In this document: in pieces, positions 7,479-14,661 of the stretch | Layout: each line of letters opens with the position of its first letter | How positions within the stretch are numbered: the stretch's first letter is position 1 | Assembly: GCF_035938995.1 (NCBI RefSeq) | Contig: NZ_DASZGI010000192.1 | Span: 1 to 35,408 of the forward strand | Reading direction: 5' to 3' | Source of the DNA: DASZGI01 sp035938995 | Lineage (GTDB): Bacteria > Actinomycetota > Actinomycetes > Streptomycetales > Catenulisporaceae | DNA: 35,408 bases | The notes under the pieces: generated by a model | Databases searched by the model: none | Seen by the model: the letters and a program-made list of their open reading frames with translations, nothing else | Told to the model about the DNA's origin: nothing | Position numbers and translations under genes: made by a program

Positions 7479-8567
7479 ATGGAGAACGACGGCGCCCGGG
7501 GTCGCGGCGGCCGGCAGTCGGCGGCCCGGCCCGACGAACGCGCAAGTGCCGATGGTCACGGACATGACCACGACCGCGGCCACGACCATGGCGCGGCGGT
7601 CGCGGCCGATTCCGACCGGCGCTTCCTGACCGCCGCCCTGGTCCTGATCCTCTGCTACATGGCGGCGGAGGTCGCGCTCGGCCTGGCCGCCCACTCCCTT
7701 GCGCTGATCTCCGACGCGGGGCACATGCTCACCGACGCCGCCGCGCTCGTGCTCGCCCTCGCCGCGATGCGGCTCGCCGCTCGGCCTCCCGCCGGCCGGT
7801 GGACCTTCGGCTTCAAGCGCGCGGAGATCCTTTCGGCTCAGGCCAACGGGATCACGCTGCTCGTCCTCGTCGTCGTCTTCACCGTCGAGGCGGTTCGGCG
7901 GCTGGTCTCGCCGCCGACTGTCGCCGGAGGAGTGGTCGTCGCCACCGCGGCCGCCGGGATCGCCGTCAACGCCGTCGCCGCCTGGCTGATCAGCCGGGCC
8001 AACCGGACCAGCCTCAACGTCGAAGGCGCCTTCCAGCACATCCTGAGCGACGCCTGGGCCTTCCTCGCCACCGTCGCGGCCGGCGTGGTCGTGTTGACCA
8101 CCGGCTTTTCTCGGGCCGACGCGCTCGCCTCGCTCGTCGTCGCGGCGCTTATGGCCAAAGCGGGTTACGGCCTGGTGCGCGAATCGTGGCGGATCTTCCT
8201 CGAGGCCGCGCCGGAGGGCCTGGACCCCGCCGCGATCGGCGCCGCGATGGTCTGCGACCCGCAGATCGCAGAGGTGCACGATCTGCACGTCTGGACCATC
8301 ACCTCCGGATTCCCGGCGCTCTCCGCGCACGTGCTCGTCGAGCCCGGCCACGACTGCCACGCGGTCCAGGGAAGGCTTCAGGATCTGCTGCACTCGCGGT
8401 TCGGGATCGACCACGCGACGCTGCAGGTCGATCATGCCGCCGAGCCCGTTCTGACCATAGGTTCCGGCGCCCGAGCGTCACAGGACGATCACAAGGCGAA
8501 TGGCGCGGCGCATCTGGGCGACTGCCAGCCCTCCTCTTCCGGCAGTTCGGAAGGCTCATCCGAGTGA
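7479..8567 (+). CDS. Cation diffusion facilitator (CDF) zinc exporter, ZitB/CzcD type
   Basis: 362 residues from ATG 7479; the TTG at 7458 is less likely. A His/Asp-rich cytoplasmic N-terminus (residues 27-37, alternating His with Gly/Asp/Arg) precedes six membrane helices. The transport site is intact: H82-M-L-T-D86 with D79 in helix 2, and H187-I-L-S-D191 in helix 5. Two H-x-x-x-D motifs are typical for Zn2+-selective CDF proteins, which export zinc in exchange for protons. The C-terminal cytoplasmic domain (about 245-330) carries the conserved V-H-D-L-H-V-W motif. An unusual polar tail of about 30 residues (G-S-S-E-G-S-S-E end) follows. The upstream region holds an inverted repeat that may be a metal-responsive operator. 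Confidence 0.92.
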   Translation: MENDGARGRGGRQSAARPDERASADGHGHDHDRGHDHGAAVAADSDRRFLTAALVLILCYMAAEVALGLAAHSLALISDAGHMLTDAAALVLALAAMRLAARPPAGRWTFGFKRAEILSAQANGITLLVLVVVFTVEAVRRLVSPPTVAGGVVVATAAAGIAVNAVAAWLISRANRTSLNVEGAFQHILSDAWAFLATVAAGVVVLTTGFSRADALASLVVAALMAKAGYGLVRESWRIFLEAAPEGLDPAAIGAAMVCDPQIAEVHDLHVWTITSGFPALSAHVLVEPGHDCHAVQGRLQDLLHSRFGIDHATLQVDHAAEPVLTIGSGARASQDDHKANGAAHLGDCQPSSSGSSEGSSE

Positions 8568-8572
8568 TCCGT

Positions 8573-8591
8573 CTGATGAGAAGCTCATCAG
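8573..8591. promoter_or_regulatory. Perfect 8-bp inverted repeat just after the CDF gene (hairpin or operator)
   Basis: CTGATGAG-AAG-CTCATCAG begins 6 nt after the CDF stop codon. As RNA it would be a compact terminator-like hairpin without a U-run; as DNA it could be an operator for the next gene, since a -10-like TAGGTA lies about 15 bp further on. Confidence 0.45.
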
Positions 8592-8775
8592 CCAAAATGT
8601 CACGGATAGGTAACGCTTCCTCAGATCCCTTGTCGCACCCGGCAACGCTGGGAGAAAGTCGCAATGCCGGGAGATCGACGGTCTCGCCTGTTTTGGCCGT
8701 CGGGCTCACCGGCGCTTCCGGCCGTGGCCGCAAGACGGCTGGGACTGCTGCCGCACGCGTTCGAGGGGCGGGTTG

Positions 8776-8970
8776 ATGATGGATCGGCAGGGACGGCCTC
8801 CGGCTTCCGACGTCGAGGTCTGGCTCGCCCGGGAACTGGCTTTCCTCGACGGGATCGAACGCAGGATCCGCCGCCGGGCGGTGTGGGCGCGCCGAAGTCT
8901 CTGGATCGGCGTGTCAGTGCTCGCCGCCGCCGTGGGCGCCTGCATCTGGATCTACGCCCTTTCGGTCTGA
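8776..8970 (+). CDS. Small single-helix membrane protein, unknown function
   Basis: 64 residues from ATG 8776, with GAGGGG (8763-8768) 7 nt upstream; the adjacent ATG at 8779 is equally possible. Residues 1-40 are soluble with an acidic helix then a basic stretch (R-R-I-R-R-R-A-V-W-A-R-R). A C-terminal hydrophobic helix follows (S-L-W-I-G-V-S-V-L-A-A-A-V-G-A and beyond), so the protein is probably anchored with its N-terminus inside by the positive-inside rule. The layout is loosely like DUF3040-type small proteins, but I do not recognise it with confidence. An overlapping frame starting at 8664 has a fair ribosome-binding site but a shadow-like Arg/Pro-rich composition. Confidence 0.55.
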   Translation: MMDRQGRPPASDVEVWLARELAFLDGIERRIRRRAVWARRSLWIGVSVLAAAVGACIWIYALSV

Positions 8971-9117
8971 CCCGCTCAGCCGCCCGCCCGTCGCTCCTCC
9001 TGGACCGCTGACCTGTTCTGACCCGTTCATGCGTCCGTTTCGGTGATCCATCGTCAGATAGTCACCCGTACGGGCGCCTGACATGTCTAGGATCCGTCCA
9101 ATAGGGTCACGGGGCAG

Positions 9118-9186
9118 ATGAAGCATCCGAACAGTGTTGGTCGCGCAACCTTCTCCTGCGGAGAAAGCCCCGGCGCGATATGGTGA
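9118..9186 (+). CDS. Possible 22-codon upstream ORF in the DUF3145 leader
   Basis: ATG at 9118, 25 nt after a TAGGAT -10 element and 4 nt after GGGG; stop TGA at 9184-9186. The encoded peptide (M-K-H-P-N-S-V-G-R-A and on) resembles nothing I recognise. It could equally be chance. It is listed because of its position behind a good -10 element and because a hairpin lies inside it. Confidence 0.2.
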   Translation: MKHPNSVGRATFSCGESPGAIW

Positions 9187-9332
9187 GACCAGGCGGTGCA
9201 TTCGGCCACCTCATCCATATCGTGATGTGAGGTGGACCCGCTTACGGGGAAAACAGCGCAGGACTGATGCGAACGGCGGATGCCGTGTTGCCTGGTGCTG
9301 CGCTGACGCGATACCGGACAACTGAACAAGCT

Positions 9333-9354
9333 CAGCTGTGGACGACCACAGCTG
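9333..9354 (+). ncRNA. Perfect 9-bp hairpin in the DUF3145 leader (candidate structured RNA element)
   Basis: CAGCTGTGG pairs with CCACAGCTG around the 4-nt loop ACGA. It lies 170 nt before the gene start and has no U-run, so it is not a typical terminator. A second weaker stem of AGTAC/GTACT arms follows at about 9374-9390. Confidence 0.35.
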
Positions 9355-9524
9355 GAACGACTCGACGAGGGAGAAGTACCGGAAGAGTACTCAGGCAGAT
9401 CCGAGTGCTGCTCGCGGGTGGACGCGCAGACCGTGACTCCGTAGGGCTCGGCGATGGCGAAGGACAAGGCCGCTGGGGAAGGCGTACCTCGTCCGACCGA
9501 CCGCCGACCGAAGGAGACAGTGTC

Positions 9525-10016
9525 GTGCCTACTCGTGGAGTCCTGTACATCCACTCCGCGCCCCGCGCGCTGTGCCCGCACGTCGAGTGGGCGGTCGCGG
9601 GCGTCCTCGGGGTGCGGGTGAGCCTCGACTGGGGCCGCCAGCCCGCCGCCCCGTCGACCTGGCGCGCGGAGCTGCCCTGGTCCGCCGAGCCCGGCACGGC
9701 GACCAGGCTCGCCTCCGCTCTGCGCGGCTGGCAGCTGCTGCGCTTCGAGGTGACCGAGGAGCCGTCCGCCGGGGCCGAGGGGGAGCGGTACTCGTCGACC
9801 CCCGAGCTCGGCGTGTTCCACGCCGTGACCGGGGTGCACGGCGACATCATGATCTCCGAGGACCGGCTGCGGGCCGCGATGCTGCGGGCCGGGCGCGGGG
9901 GCGACCTCGAGTCCGAGCTGCAGGCACTGCTCGGCAGGCCCTGGGACGACGAGCTCGAGCCCTTCCGGTGCGCCGGCGACGGCGCCCCGGTGCGTTGGCT
10001 GCACCAGGTGGTGTGA
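9525..10016 (+). CDS. DUF3145 family protein
   Basis: 163 residues from GTG 9525, which follows AAGGAG (9511-9516) at 8 nt. The sequence matches the DUF3145 family closely over its whole length: the start G-V-L-Y-I-H-S-A-P-R-A-L-C-P-H-V-E-W, the middle G-W-Q-L-L-R-F-E-V-T-E-E-P-S, and the end P-V-R-W-L-H-Q-V-V. The family is known to me as an actinobacterial protein; in Streptomyces it sits next to the fatty-acid synthesis gene fabF. Here that neighbour is absent. No catalytic motif, signal peptide or membrane helix is visible, so it is presumably cytoplasmic. Function unknown. Confidence 0.9.
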   Translation: MPTRGVLYIHSAPRALCPHVEWAVAGVLGVRVSLDWGRQPAAPSTWRAELPWSAEPGTATRLASALRGWQLLRFEVTEEPSAGAEGERYSSTPELGVFHAVTGVHGDIMISEDRLRAAMLRAGRGGDLESELQALLGRPWDDELEPFRCAGDGAPVRWLHQVV

Positions 10017-10111
10017 CGGCGGCGACGGGCGGGGGCCCGGTACCCGGGCTGCCCGAGCGGGCAGTGTTCGGGCGTTGTGGTAGCTGTTGCGGTAGGTTCC
10101 GCAGCACACTA

Positions 10112-10125
10112 GTTCGGAACCGAAC
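10112..10125. promoter_or_regulatory. Inverted repeat upstream of the SPFH gene; candidate operator
   Basis: GTTCGG-AA-CCGAAC: perfect 6-bp arms around 2 bp, 54 bp before the SPFH start codon in an otherwise gene-free 162-bp gap. A repressor site is likely by position; the regulator is unknown. Confidence 0.4.
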
Positions 10126-10178
10126 AATGGGCCCGGGGGGAGAATCCGGGGCCGAATAGACAAAGGGGGACGGGCCTC

Positions 10179-11030
10179 GTGCCGACTCTTCGCAATGTCA
10201 TCTCCACGCTCGACGCCAACGGCCGCGAGGCCATGGGGCCGGGCGTGCTGCTGTACCACTATCCCGACCCGAACATCCTCAACGGGTCGCTCGTCACGGT
10301 CGAGTCGAACCACTACTGCGTCCTCAAGTCGCGCGGCGCGATCCTGAACGTCTACGGCACCGGGCAGCACCAGCTCGAGACGCCGGACAAGCCGCTGTTC
10401 GGGTCGATCCAGAAGGCGTTCTACGGCGGCCAGTCGCCGTGGCAGTACGAGGCGCTCTACGTCAACCGGGCCAAGAGCGTCGTGCGGGCCCGCGGCACCG
10501 CGCTGTCCCGCGAGATGGCCGAGCTGAACTACGAGGTCGACTACTACATCCACGTCGAGACCGAAGAGGACGCGGTCAAGCTGGTGCAGCACATGCCGCA
10601 CGAAGGGCACGTGCTCACGGCGGACGCGGTGAACGTGTACGCCGCGCCGGTCGTGGAGCAGGCGGTCAACCAGATCATCCAGCTGACCCCGCTGGAGCAG
10701 GTCAACGAGAAGATCACCGACATCGGCGACCTGGTGCGCACCCACCTTCAGGAGTTCCTCGCGGTCTACGGGATCACCCTCAACGACGTCAAGGTGCTGA
10801 TCGCTCCGCGGGACGAGCGGATGCGCGAGCTGCTCTCGCTGCGGGCGTTCGGGATGACCGAGCAGGAGGCGCTGCGGGCGTACCTGGCCCTCAAGCTCGC
10901 CGACCGCGGTCTGCCCACGGCGGTCAACGCGCTCGTCGGCCAGCCGCTGCAGATCGCGCTGCTGCCGGCCGGGGTGCTCGGCGATCTCAGCCAGATCGGC
11001 TTCGGCAACGGCGTGACAGGTGCGCGGTAG
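10179..11030 (+). CDS. Soluble SPFH/band-7 domain protein
   Basis: 283 residues from GTG 10179, with AAAGGGGG (about 10162-10169) 8-9 nt upstream. The N-terminal ~200 residues look like an SPFH (stomatin/prohibitin/flotillin) domain: an early G-P-G-V-L-L-Y-H-Y-P-D-P turn, Y-V-N-R-A-K-S-V-V-R-A-R-G-T-A, then a basic/acidic helix ending near L-L-S-L-R-A-F-G-M-T-E-Q-E-A-L-R-A-Y-L-A-L. No N-terminal membrane anchor is present, unlike flotillins; this resembles the virion-core-like SPFH group (YdjI type), which is usually cytoplasmic or attached through partners. It overlaps or abuts the next gene and probably forms an operon with it. Role (scaffolding, membrane-stress response) is family inference only. 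Confidence 0.75.
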   Translation: MPTLRNVISTLDANGREAMGPGVLLYHYPDPNILNGSLVTVESNHYCVLKSRGAILNVYGTGQHQLETPDKPLFGSIQKAFYGGQSPWQYEALYVNRAKSVVRARGTALSREMAELNYEVDYYIHVETEEDAVKLVQHMPHEGHVLTADAVNVYAAPVVEQAVNQIIQLTPLEQVNEKITDIGDLVRTHLQEFLAVYGITLNDVKVLIAPRDERMRELLSLRAFGMTEQEALRAYLALKLADRGLPTAVNALVGQPLQIALLPAGVLGDLSQIGFGNGVTGAR

Positions 11031-11040
11031 GGCGGCCGTC

Positions 11041-11550
11041 ATGGTGCACGGCGCATTCGAGCCCCTCGCCGGGGTCGACCACTACACCGAGGCCGGGCGT
11101 CTGCGCGCGGACGACCTCGCCGTCCGCGGCCATGCGGCCGAGATGCTGGCGCACGCCGCGCAAGCGCTGATGGCCGCGGCGGCGGAGTACCGGCGGACAC
11201 ACGTGCCGCCGCCGACGCGCGAGCAACCGTTCCCGCCGCCGGAGTTGCTTGAGCCGGCGGTCGTCGCCCGGCGCTGCGCCGACCGGTACGCATCGGTGGC
11301 CGACCGCGTGCGCAACGCCGCGTTCCCGCCCGACCCGAAGAAGGCGTGGAAGAAGCTGCGCGGCCCGGGCGCGGCCCGGCTGCTGGACCTGGACCGCAGT
11401 CTGGTCGGCCAGGCCGAGTACGCCGCCGCGGTGGTGAACGGAGTGGTGGCTGAGCTGCTGGCCGAGGTTCCGGCCCGGGAGGCGGACGAGGCACTCGCGG
11501 CCGTGACGGCGACCCTGGACGAGCGCACCGCGTTTCTCAAGGCTCTGTAA
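11041..11550 (+). CDS. Unknown helical protein coupled to the SPFH gene
   Basis: 169 residues from ATG 11041, 10 nt after the SPFH stop; the purine run AGGGCGG (11029-11035) serves as ribosome-binding site. A longer start (GTG 11020) would overlap the SPFH gene. The sequence is Ala/Arg/Glu-rich and mainly helical. It has F-E-P-L-A-G-V-D-H-Y near the start, a Pro-rich hinge (P-P-P-T-R-E-Q-P-F-P-P-P) at about 62-73, and three further helices. No membrane segment, signal peptide or catalytic motif is visible. I do not recognise a family. Tight coupling suggests it works with, or regulates, the SPFH protein. Confidence 0.65.
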   Translation: MVHGAFEPLAGVDHYTEAGRLRADDLAVRGHAAEMLAHAAQALMAAAAEYRRTHVPPPTREQPFPPPELLEPAVVARRCADRYASVADRVRNAAFPPDPKKAWKKLRGPGAARLLDLDRSLVGQAEYAAAVVNGVVAELLAEVPAREADEALAAVTATLDERTAFLKAL

Positions 11551-11586
11551 CGCTCGGCCGCGCCGCCTGCGCGTCGCGGCCGAGCG
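11551..11586. terminator. Terminator hairpin directly after the SPFH-linked gene
   Basis: A perfect 12-bp GC-rich stem (11551-11562 with 11575-11586), 12-nt loop, starting at the base after the TAA stop. Confidence 0.75.
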
Positions 11587-11592
11587 CCGGAT

Positions 11593-11626
11593 GAGTCGGA
11601 CGAGGTGCGGCGCCCCCGTCCGACTC
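11593..11626. terminator. Second terminator hairpin between convergent genes
   Basis: A perfect 10-bp stem (11593-11602 with 11617-11626), 14-nt loop, 6 bp beyond the first hairpin and 37 bp from the end of the convergent minus-strand gene. The pair probably works as a bidirectional terminator. Confidence 0.6.
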
Positions 11627-11663
11627 TCCGCGCGGCACCCGATCCTTCGCGGGCGTGTGTTCC

Positions 11664-13304
11664 CTAACCCTTGTGCAGAACGACCCAGCCGTCGTCCTGG
11701 AACACGATCTTGTATCCCCTGGCCACTCTCGCCTGCACGTCGGCCTGCTGCGCCGCGATGCTGGCGAACGGGTACGAGGGCCGCTGGACGTCGGCCAGCA
11801 CCCACGGGGTCTGCGGGTAATCGCGGTCGCCGGGGAACGACCACATGATCACCTTGTCGCGGTGCAGCAACTGCGGGCCGACCTGGGTCGCCGAGGCGAC
11901 CAGGACGCCGCTGGGCACGTGCGCGGCGGCGACCTTCGCGGAGACGATGTCGGGCGTACTGGTGTCCCAGAACGCCGCCTCGGTCATGTGGTGCATCGGA
12001 TACCGGAAGGCCGTGGACCAGGAATAGACCCCGACATACGCGCCGAAAGCGGCGAGAAGGGTCGCCTGGGTGAGCAATCTCATCTGCTCGTTGTGCCGGA
12101 ACCCGTGGGACGCGGTGAGCCATCTGGCCAGCCGTGCCGCGCCGTCCACGCCGGCGCAGAACACGATCGGCGTCAGGAACGCGTTGTAGTGGTACGGCAT
12201 CACCCAATAGAGGTGATTGACCGAGAGGAACCGCTCCACGAGGAGAGGTACACCCAAAAGACCGATCGGCGAGAGCACGGCGAGGAAGAGCACCGGCCAG
12301 AGCAACATGCCGAGCGTCTGCAGCTTGAGCGGGTCGTCGAACAGGGTCGTCCAGACGCGCCACGGGTCGCCGAGCATCGCGCCGACCGCCTGCCCGGTGT
12401 TGGCACCGAACTCGTTGTACGTGAAGTTGCGATCGGAGCTGCCGCCGAACGCGGGCAGCAGGACCCGGTTGACCAGGGCCACCATGCCGAGGCCGAGCGG
12501 GACCATGGCCAGGAAGAGGAGCCGGTCGCGGCTTCTCAAGGCCCTGAAAGGCGCCTTCCAATCCCGCACCGTCCGTACGATCAGCCCGCCCCACCGGCGC
12601 AGCGTCACGTCCTTCGTCGCCAGGTAGACGCCGAAGACGGCGACCACGAAGCCGAGGTCGTCCTTGACCCCGAGCAGCAGCAGGCTGATCAGGGCCGCCT
12701 GGCGCAGCCGGCCCGCCTGGGCCCGCTCGAGCATCCAGGCCAGCACGGGCATGGCGAGGAACACCTCGTGGAACTCGAACCACAGGGCCATCTGGATCGG
12801 CCAGGTCACCCCGTAGCCGATGATCACCAGATACGCCGCCAGGGTGGCCGGCCACGGCGCGCGGCGCGCGGCCACCGCCCGCCGGGTGAAGATCCACAGC
12901 GGGATGATCGGCAGCGCGGCCAGGATCGCCGTCTCGATCAGCATCGTCTGCGGGCCGTCGTAGATCCAGTACCCGGGCGCCAGGAGCGCGAGCAGCGGGG
13001 TGAAGTGGTCAGACAGCTGCAAGGCCCCGGCGCTCGACGTGCTGGTGAGCCCGACGAACGGCGAGTGCGGGCCCATGAAGTGGGCGTATCCGGAGATCGC
13101 CTGGTCGTACTCGCCGACGTCGGCGAGACCGTCCTTCAGCGTCGCGTGCAGGGTGAGCAGATAGGCCGAGTACAGGGCCGCGTAGAGGGAGGTGATGACT
13201 CCCACGCCGGCGACGTGTGGCCAGCGGCGCGGCGGCCGGACGGCGTCGGCGGGGGCTCCGGTGCCTCCGCTCAGGGCGGTCGTGCTGCTCGCGATGGCGG
13301 TCAA
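11664..13304 (-). CDS. DUF2079 family polytopic membrane protein
   Basis: 546 residues. The start is TTG at 13304, with GAGG about 7 nt upstream. About ten or more hydrophobic helices spread along the protein (for example W-P-H-V-A-G-V-G-V-I-T-S-L-Y and L-L-F-L-A-M-V-P-L-G-L-G-M-V). DUF2079 signatures visible are D-V-G-E-Y-D-Q-A-I near the N-terminus, L-S-D-H-F-T-P-L-L-A-L-L-A-P, and E-F-H-E-V-F-L-A-M-P. The N-terminal loop with acidic residues and the C-terminal outside domain resemble GT-C glycosyltransferases, to which the family is thought related; the sugar donor and acceptor are unknown. It lies alone on the minus strand, 164 bp downstream of the trehalose-phosphatase cluster. Confidence 0.82.
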   Translation of the reverse strand: MTAIASSTTALSGGTGAPADAVRPPRRWPHVAGVGVITSLYAALYSAYLLTLHATLKDGLADVGEYDQAISGYAHFMGPHSPFVGLTSTSSAGALQLSDHFTPLLALLAPGYWIYDGPQTMLIETAILAALPIIPLWIFTRRAVAARRAPWPATLAAYLVIIGYGVTWPIQMALWFEFHEVFLAMPVLAWMLERAQAGRLRQAALISLLLLGVKDDLGFVVAVFGVYLATKDVTLRRWGGLIVRTVRDWKAPFRALRSRDRLLFLAMVPLGLGMVALVNRVLLPAFGGSSDRNFTYNEFGANTGQAVGAMLGDPWRVWTTLFDDPLKLQTLGMLLWPVLFLAVLSPIGLLGVPLLVERFLSVNHLYWVMPYHYNAFLTPIVFCAGVDGAARLARWLTASHGFRHNEQMRLLTQATLLAAFGAYVGVYSWSTAFRYPMHHMTEAAFWDTSTPDIVSAKVAAAHVPSGVLVASATQVGPQLLHRDKVIMWSFPGDRDYPQTPWVLADVQRPSYPFASIAAQQADVQARVARGYKIVFQDDGWVVLHKG

Positions 13305-13468
13305 GGGGGCGCCTCACTGCTCGGGATCCGCTCGTCGGCCCCCAGTATTGCGCGTCGGGCGTCCGGGTCTGTAGCGGACGCGTAGCACCGGTGTGACGCG
13401 GCGAGGAGGGACGAGTCGGCTGTGGAGATTCGACGATCTCGCCGGGTGGTGACGGGGACCGCCGAGCC

Positions 13469-13804
13469 TTAGAACTCGCGCTGCGCGGCCCCCTTAAGTA
13501 TCTGGCGGCCGCGTTCGGCGAGCGTCTCGGCGGCGGCCGGTGTGCAGCCCACCCGCTCGGCCAGTTCCGGGTAGGTGATCCGGTCGAACCGGCGCGGGTC
13601 GGTCAGCTCGGCTGCCGCGATCGCCTGGTAGGTGCCGGCCCGGTCGGCGGCGTAGCGGAACGCGTCGGCCAGCGCCGTGGCCCGGTGCAGGAGCTCACCG
13701 GCGTCGGTGATCTCGTCCAGACCGAAGAATCGCGCCGTCTCGGGTTCGGGGACCGCGGGGTCGAACAACAACGGCACCGGGCGTGTCCTGGGCTGCTCCT
13801 TCAC
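13469..13804 (-). CDS. Small protein coupled to otsB, possible helix-turn-helix at C-terminus
   Basis: 111 residues from GTG 13804, which overlaps the otsB stop by the GTGA arrangement, so translation is coupled. The N-terminal half has R-P-V-P-L-L-F-D-P-A-V-P-E-P-E-T-A-R-F-F, followed by helices. The last ~35 residues (I-T-Y-P-E-L-A-E-R-V-G-C-T-P-A-A-A-E-T-L) look like a helix-turn-helix-type segment. I do not recognise a named family. Overlap with otsB suggests a shared role in trehalose metabolism or its control. Confidence 0.65.
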   Translation of the reverse strand: MKEQPRTRPVPLLFDPAVPEPETARFFGLDEITDAGELLHRATALADAFRYAADRAGTYQAIAAAELTDPRRFDRITYPELAERVGCTPAAAETLAERGRQILKGAAQREF

Positions 13805-14643
13805 CCGTTCAGCTTCTCACGGCGGGCGGCCAGTACGGCGCGTAGCAGCGGCGGAACCTGTTCGGGCGCCGCTAGTCGCAGGTCGGCACGTTCCGTGAGC
13901 GACACGACGGCGCCGTCCGCGTTGGCGATCGCGACGCGCACGGCGTGGAAGCCGGGCCGGCGCGCGAGTTCGTCGAGCGCGGCGTAGGCGGGCAGATCGC
14001 CGAGGTCGTCGCCGAAGTACCAGGCGCCGGACAGGGATTGCGCGGCAGTCCGCACCACGGCGCCCTTGTCGGTGTCCACCGGCGGCTTGAGTTCCACGAC
14101 CATCCGGCCGCGCTGGAGCTTGAGCCCATACGAATCCGCCCGCGCTGTAGCCCATTCCTCGATGGCGGGTTGTAGCTCCGGCGTGGTGCGGTAGTGCAGC
14201 GCGCAGGACAGCCGCTTGTCCTCGATCAGCGCGGTGGGGAACGTCGCACGCGCCTCGTCCACGATGCGCGCCATCAGCGGCAGGTAGGGCACTGCCTCGG
14301 GTGCGGTGGCCACCGTGCGGCCGCCGTCCGCCGAGTATTCGAGGCCGTACAAGCCGTGCAGATGGAGGCCGGGGACGTGGCCGAGGCGGTCGCCGAGGAA
14401 CCCGACGGGACGCGCCGAGACCACCGCAACGAGCGCCGCCTCGCCGGCGAGGGCGGCGAGGGCGTCCACCGCGTCGGGAACGGGGACCACGGCCTCTGGG
14501 TCTTCGCCGATGGGGGAGAGCGTGCCGTCGAAGTCGAAGAAGAAGCCATAGCCGTCGAGCCGAGCAGCGGAGTCGGCGATGGCGGCGCGCCCGGATTCCG
14601 TGCTCGCGATGTCGGTCGTCGCGGTGCGTTGCGTCTCAGTCAC
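13801..14643 (-). CDS. otsB: Trehalose-6-phosphate phosphatase
   Basis: 280 residues from GTG 14643; the ribosome-binding site is weak. It is a HAD-superfamily phosphatase with the motif-I aspartates D37-F-D39-G-T-L, motif II at V-S-A-R (about 75-78), the motif-III Lys in D-T-D-K-G (K193) and motif IV G-D-D-L-G-D (211-216). These, with the OtsB-type cap domain between motifs II and III (H-L-H-G-L-Y-G-L-E-Y), support hydrolysis of trehalose 6-phosphate to trehalose, the last step of the OtsA-OtsB route. The length is usual for the family. No otsA is in the window, so the synthase must be elsewhere. It ends overlapping the next small gene, and lies 18 bp after the PucR-type regulator gene on the same strand. 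Confidence 0.92.
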   Translation of the reverse strand: MTETQRTATTDIASTESGRAAIADSAARLDGYGFFFDFDGTLSPIGEDPEAVVPVPDAVDALAALAGEAALVAVVSARPVGFLGDRLGHVPGLHLHGLYGLEYSADGGRTVATAPEAVPYLPLMARIVDEARATFPTALIEDKRLSCALHYRTTPELQPAIEEWATARADSYGLKLQRGRMVVELKPPVDTDKGAVVRTAAQSLSGAWYFGDDLGDLPAYAALDELARRPGFHAVRVAIANADGAVVSLTERADLRLAAPEQVPPLLRAVLAARREKLNG

Positions 14644-14661
14644 CTGTCCAACCTGCCCTGG

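Larger units (their letters stand above)
8971..9524 (+). other. 554-bp gene-free stretch with promoter-like and structured elements before the DUF3145 gene
   Basis: No convincing gene. It holds a consensus -10 hexamer TAGGAT (9088-9093), then a 22-codon ORF (9118-9186, ATG after G-G-G-G-C-A-G), a small hairpin TTCTCC-TGC-GGAGAA inside that ORF, a CACCTCA/TGAGGTG inverted repeat (about 9209-9236), and a perfect 9-bp hairpin (9333-9354). Together they suggest a long, structured 5' leader or an unannotated small RNA. This is inference; no known riboswitch class was recognised. Confidence 0.35.

Noticed and set aside
8664..9011. 115-codon frame overlapping the one-helix membrane protein gene, with GGGAGAAAG before its ATG
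   Set aside because: The translation is Arg/Pro/Gly-rich with no recognisable domain, and the overlapping frame has a clear soluble region plus membrane helix. It remains a weak alternative.
9065..9074. Palindrome CCCGTACGGG
   Set aside because: Only 10 bp, no second copy and no clear relation to a promoter; expected by chance in GC-rich sequence.
10987..12897. Very long minus-strand open frame over the SPFH-linked and DUF2079 genes
   Set aside because: Typical high-GC shadow frame, Arg/Gly/Ala/Pro-rich, crosses two terminators and opposes well-supported genes.
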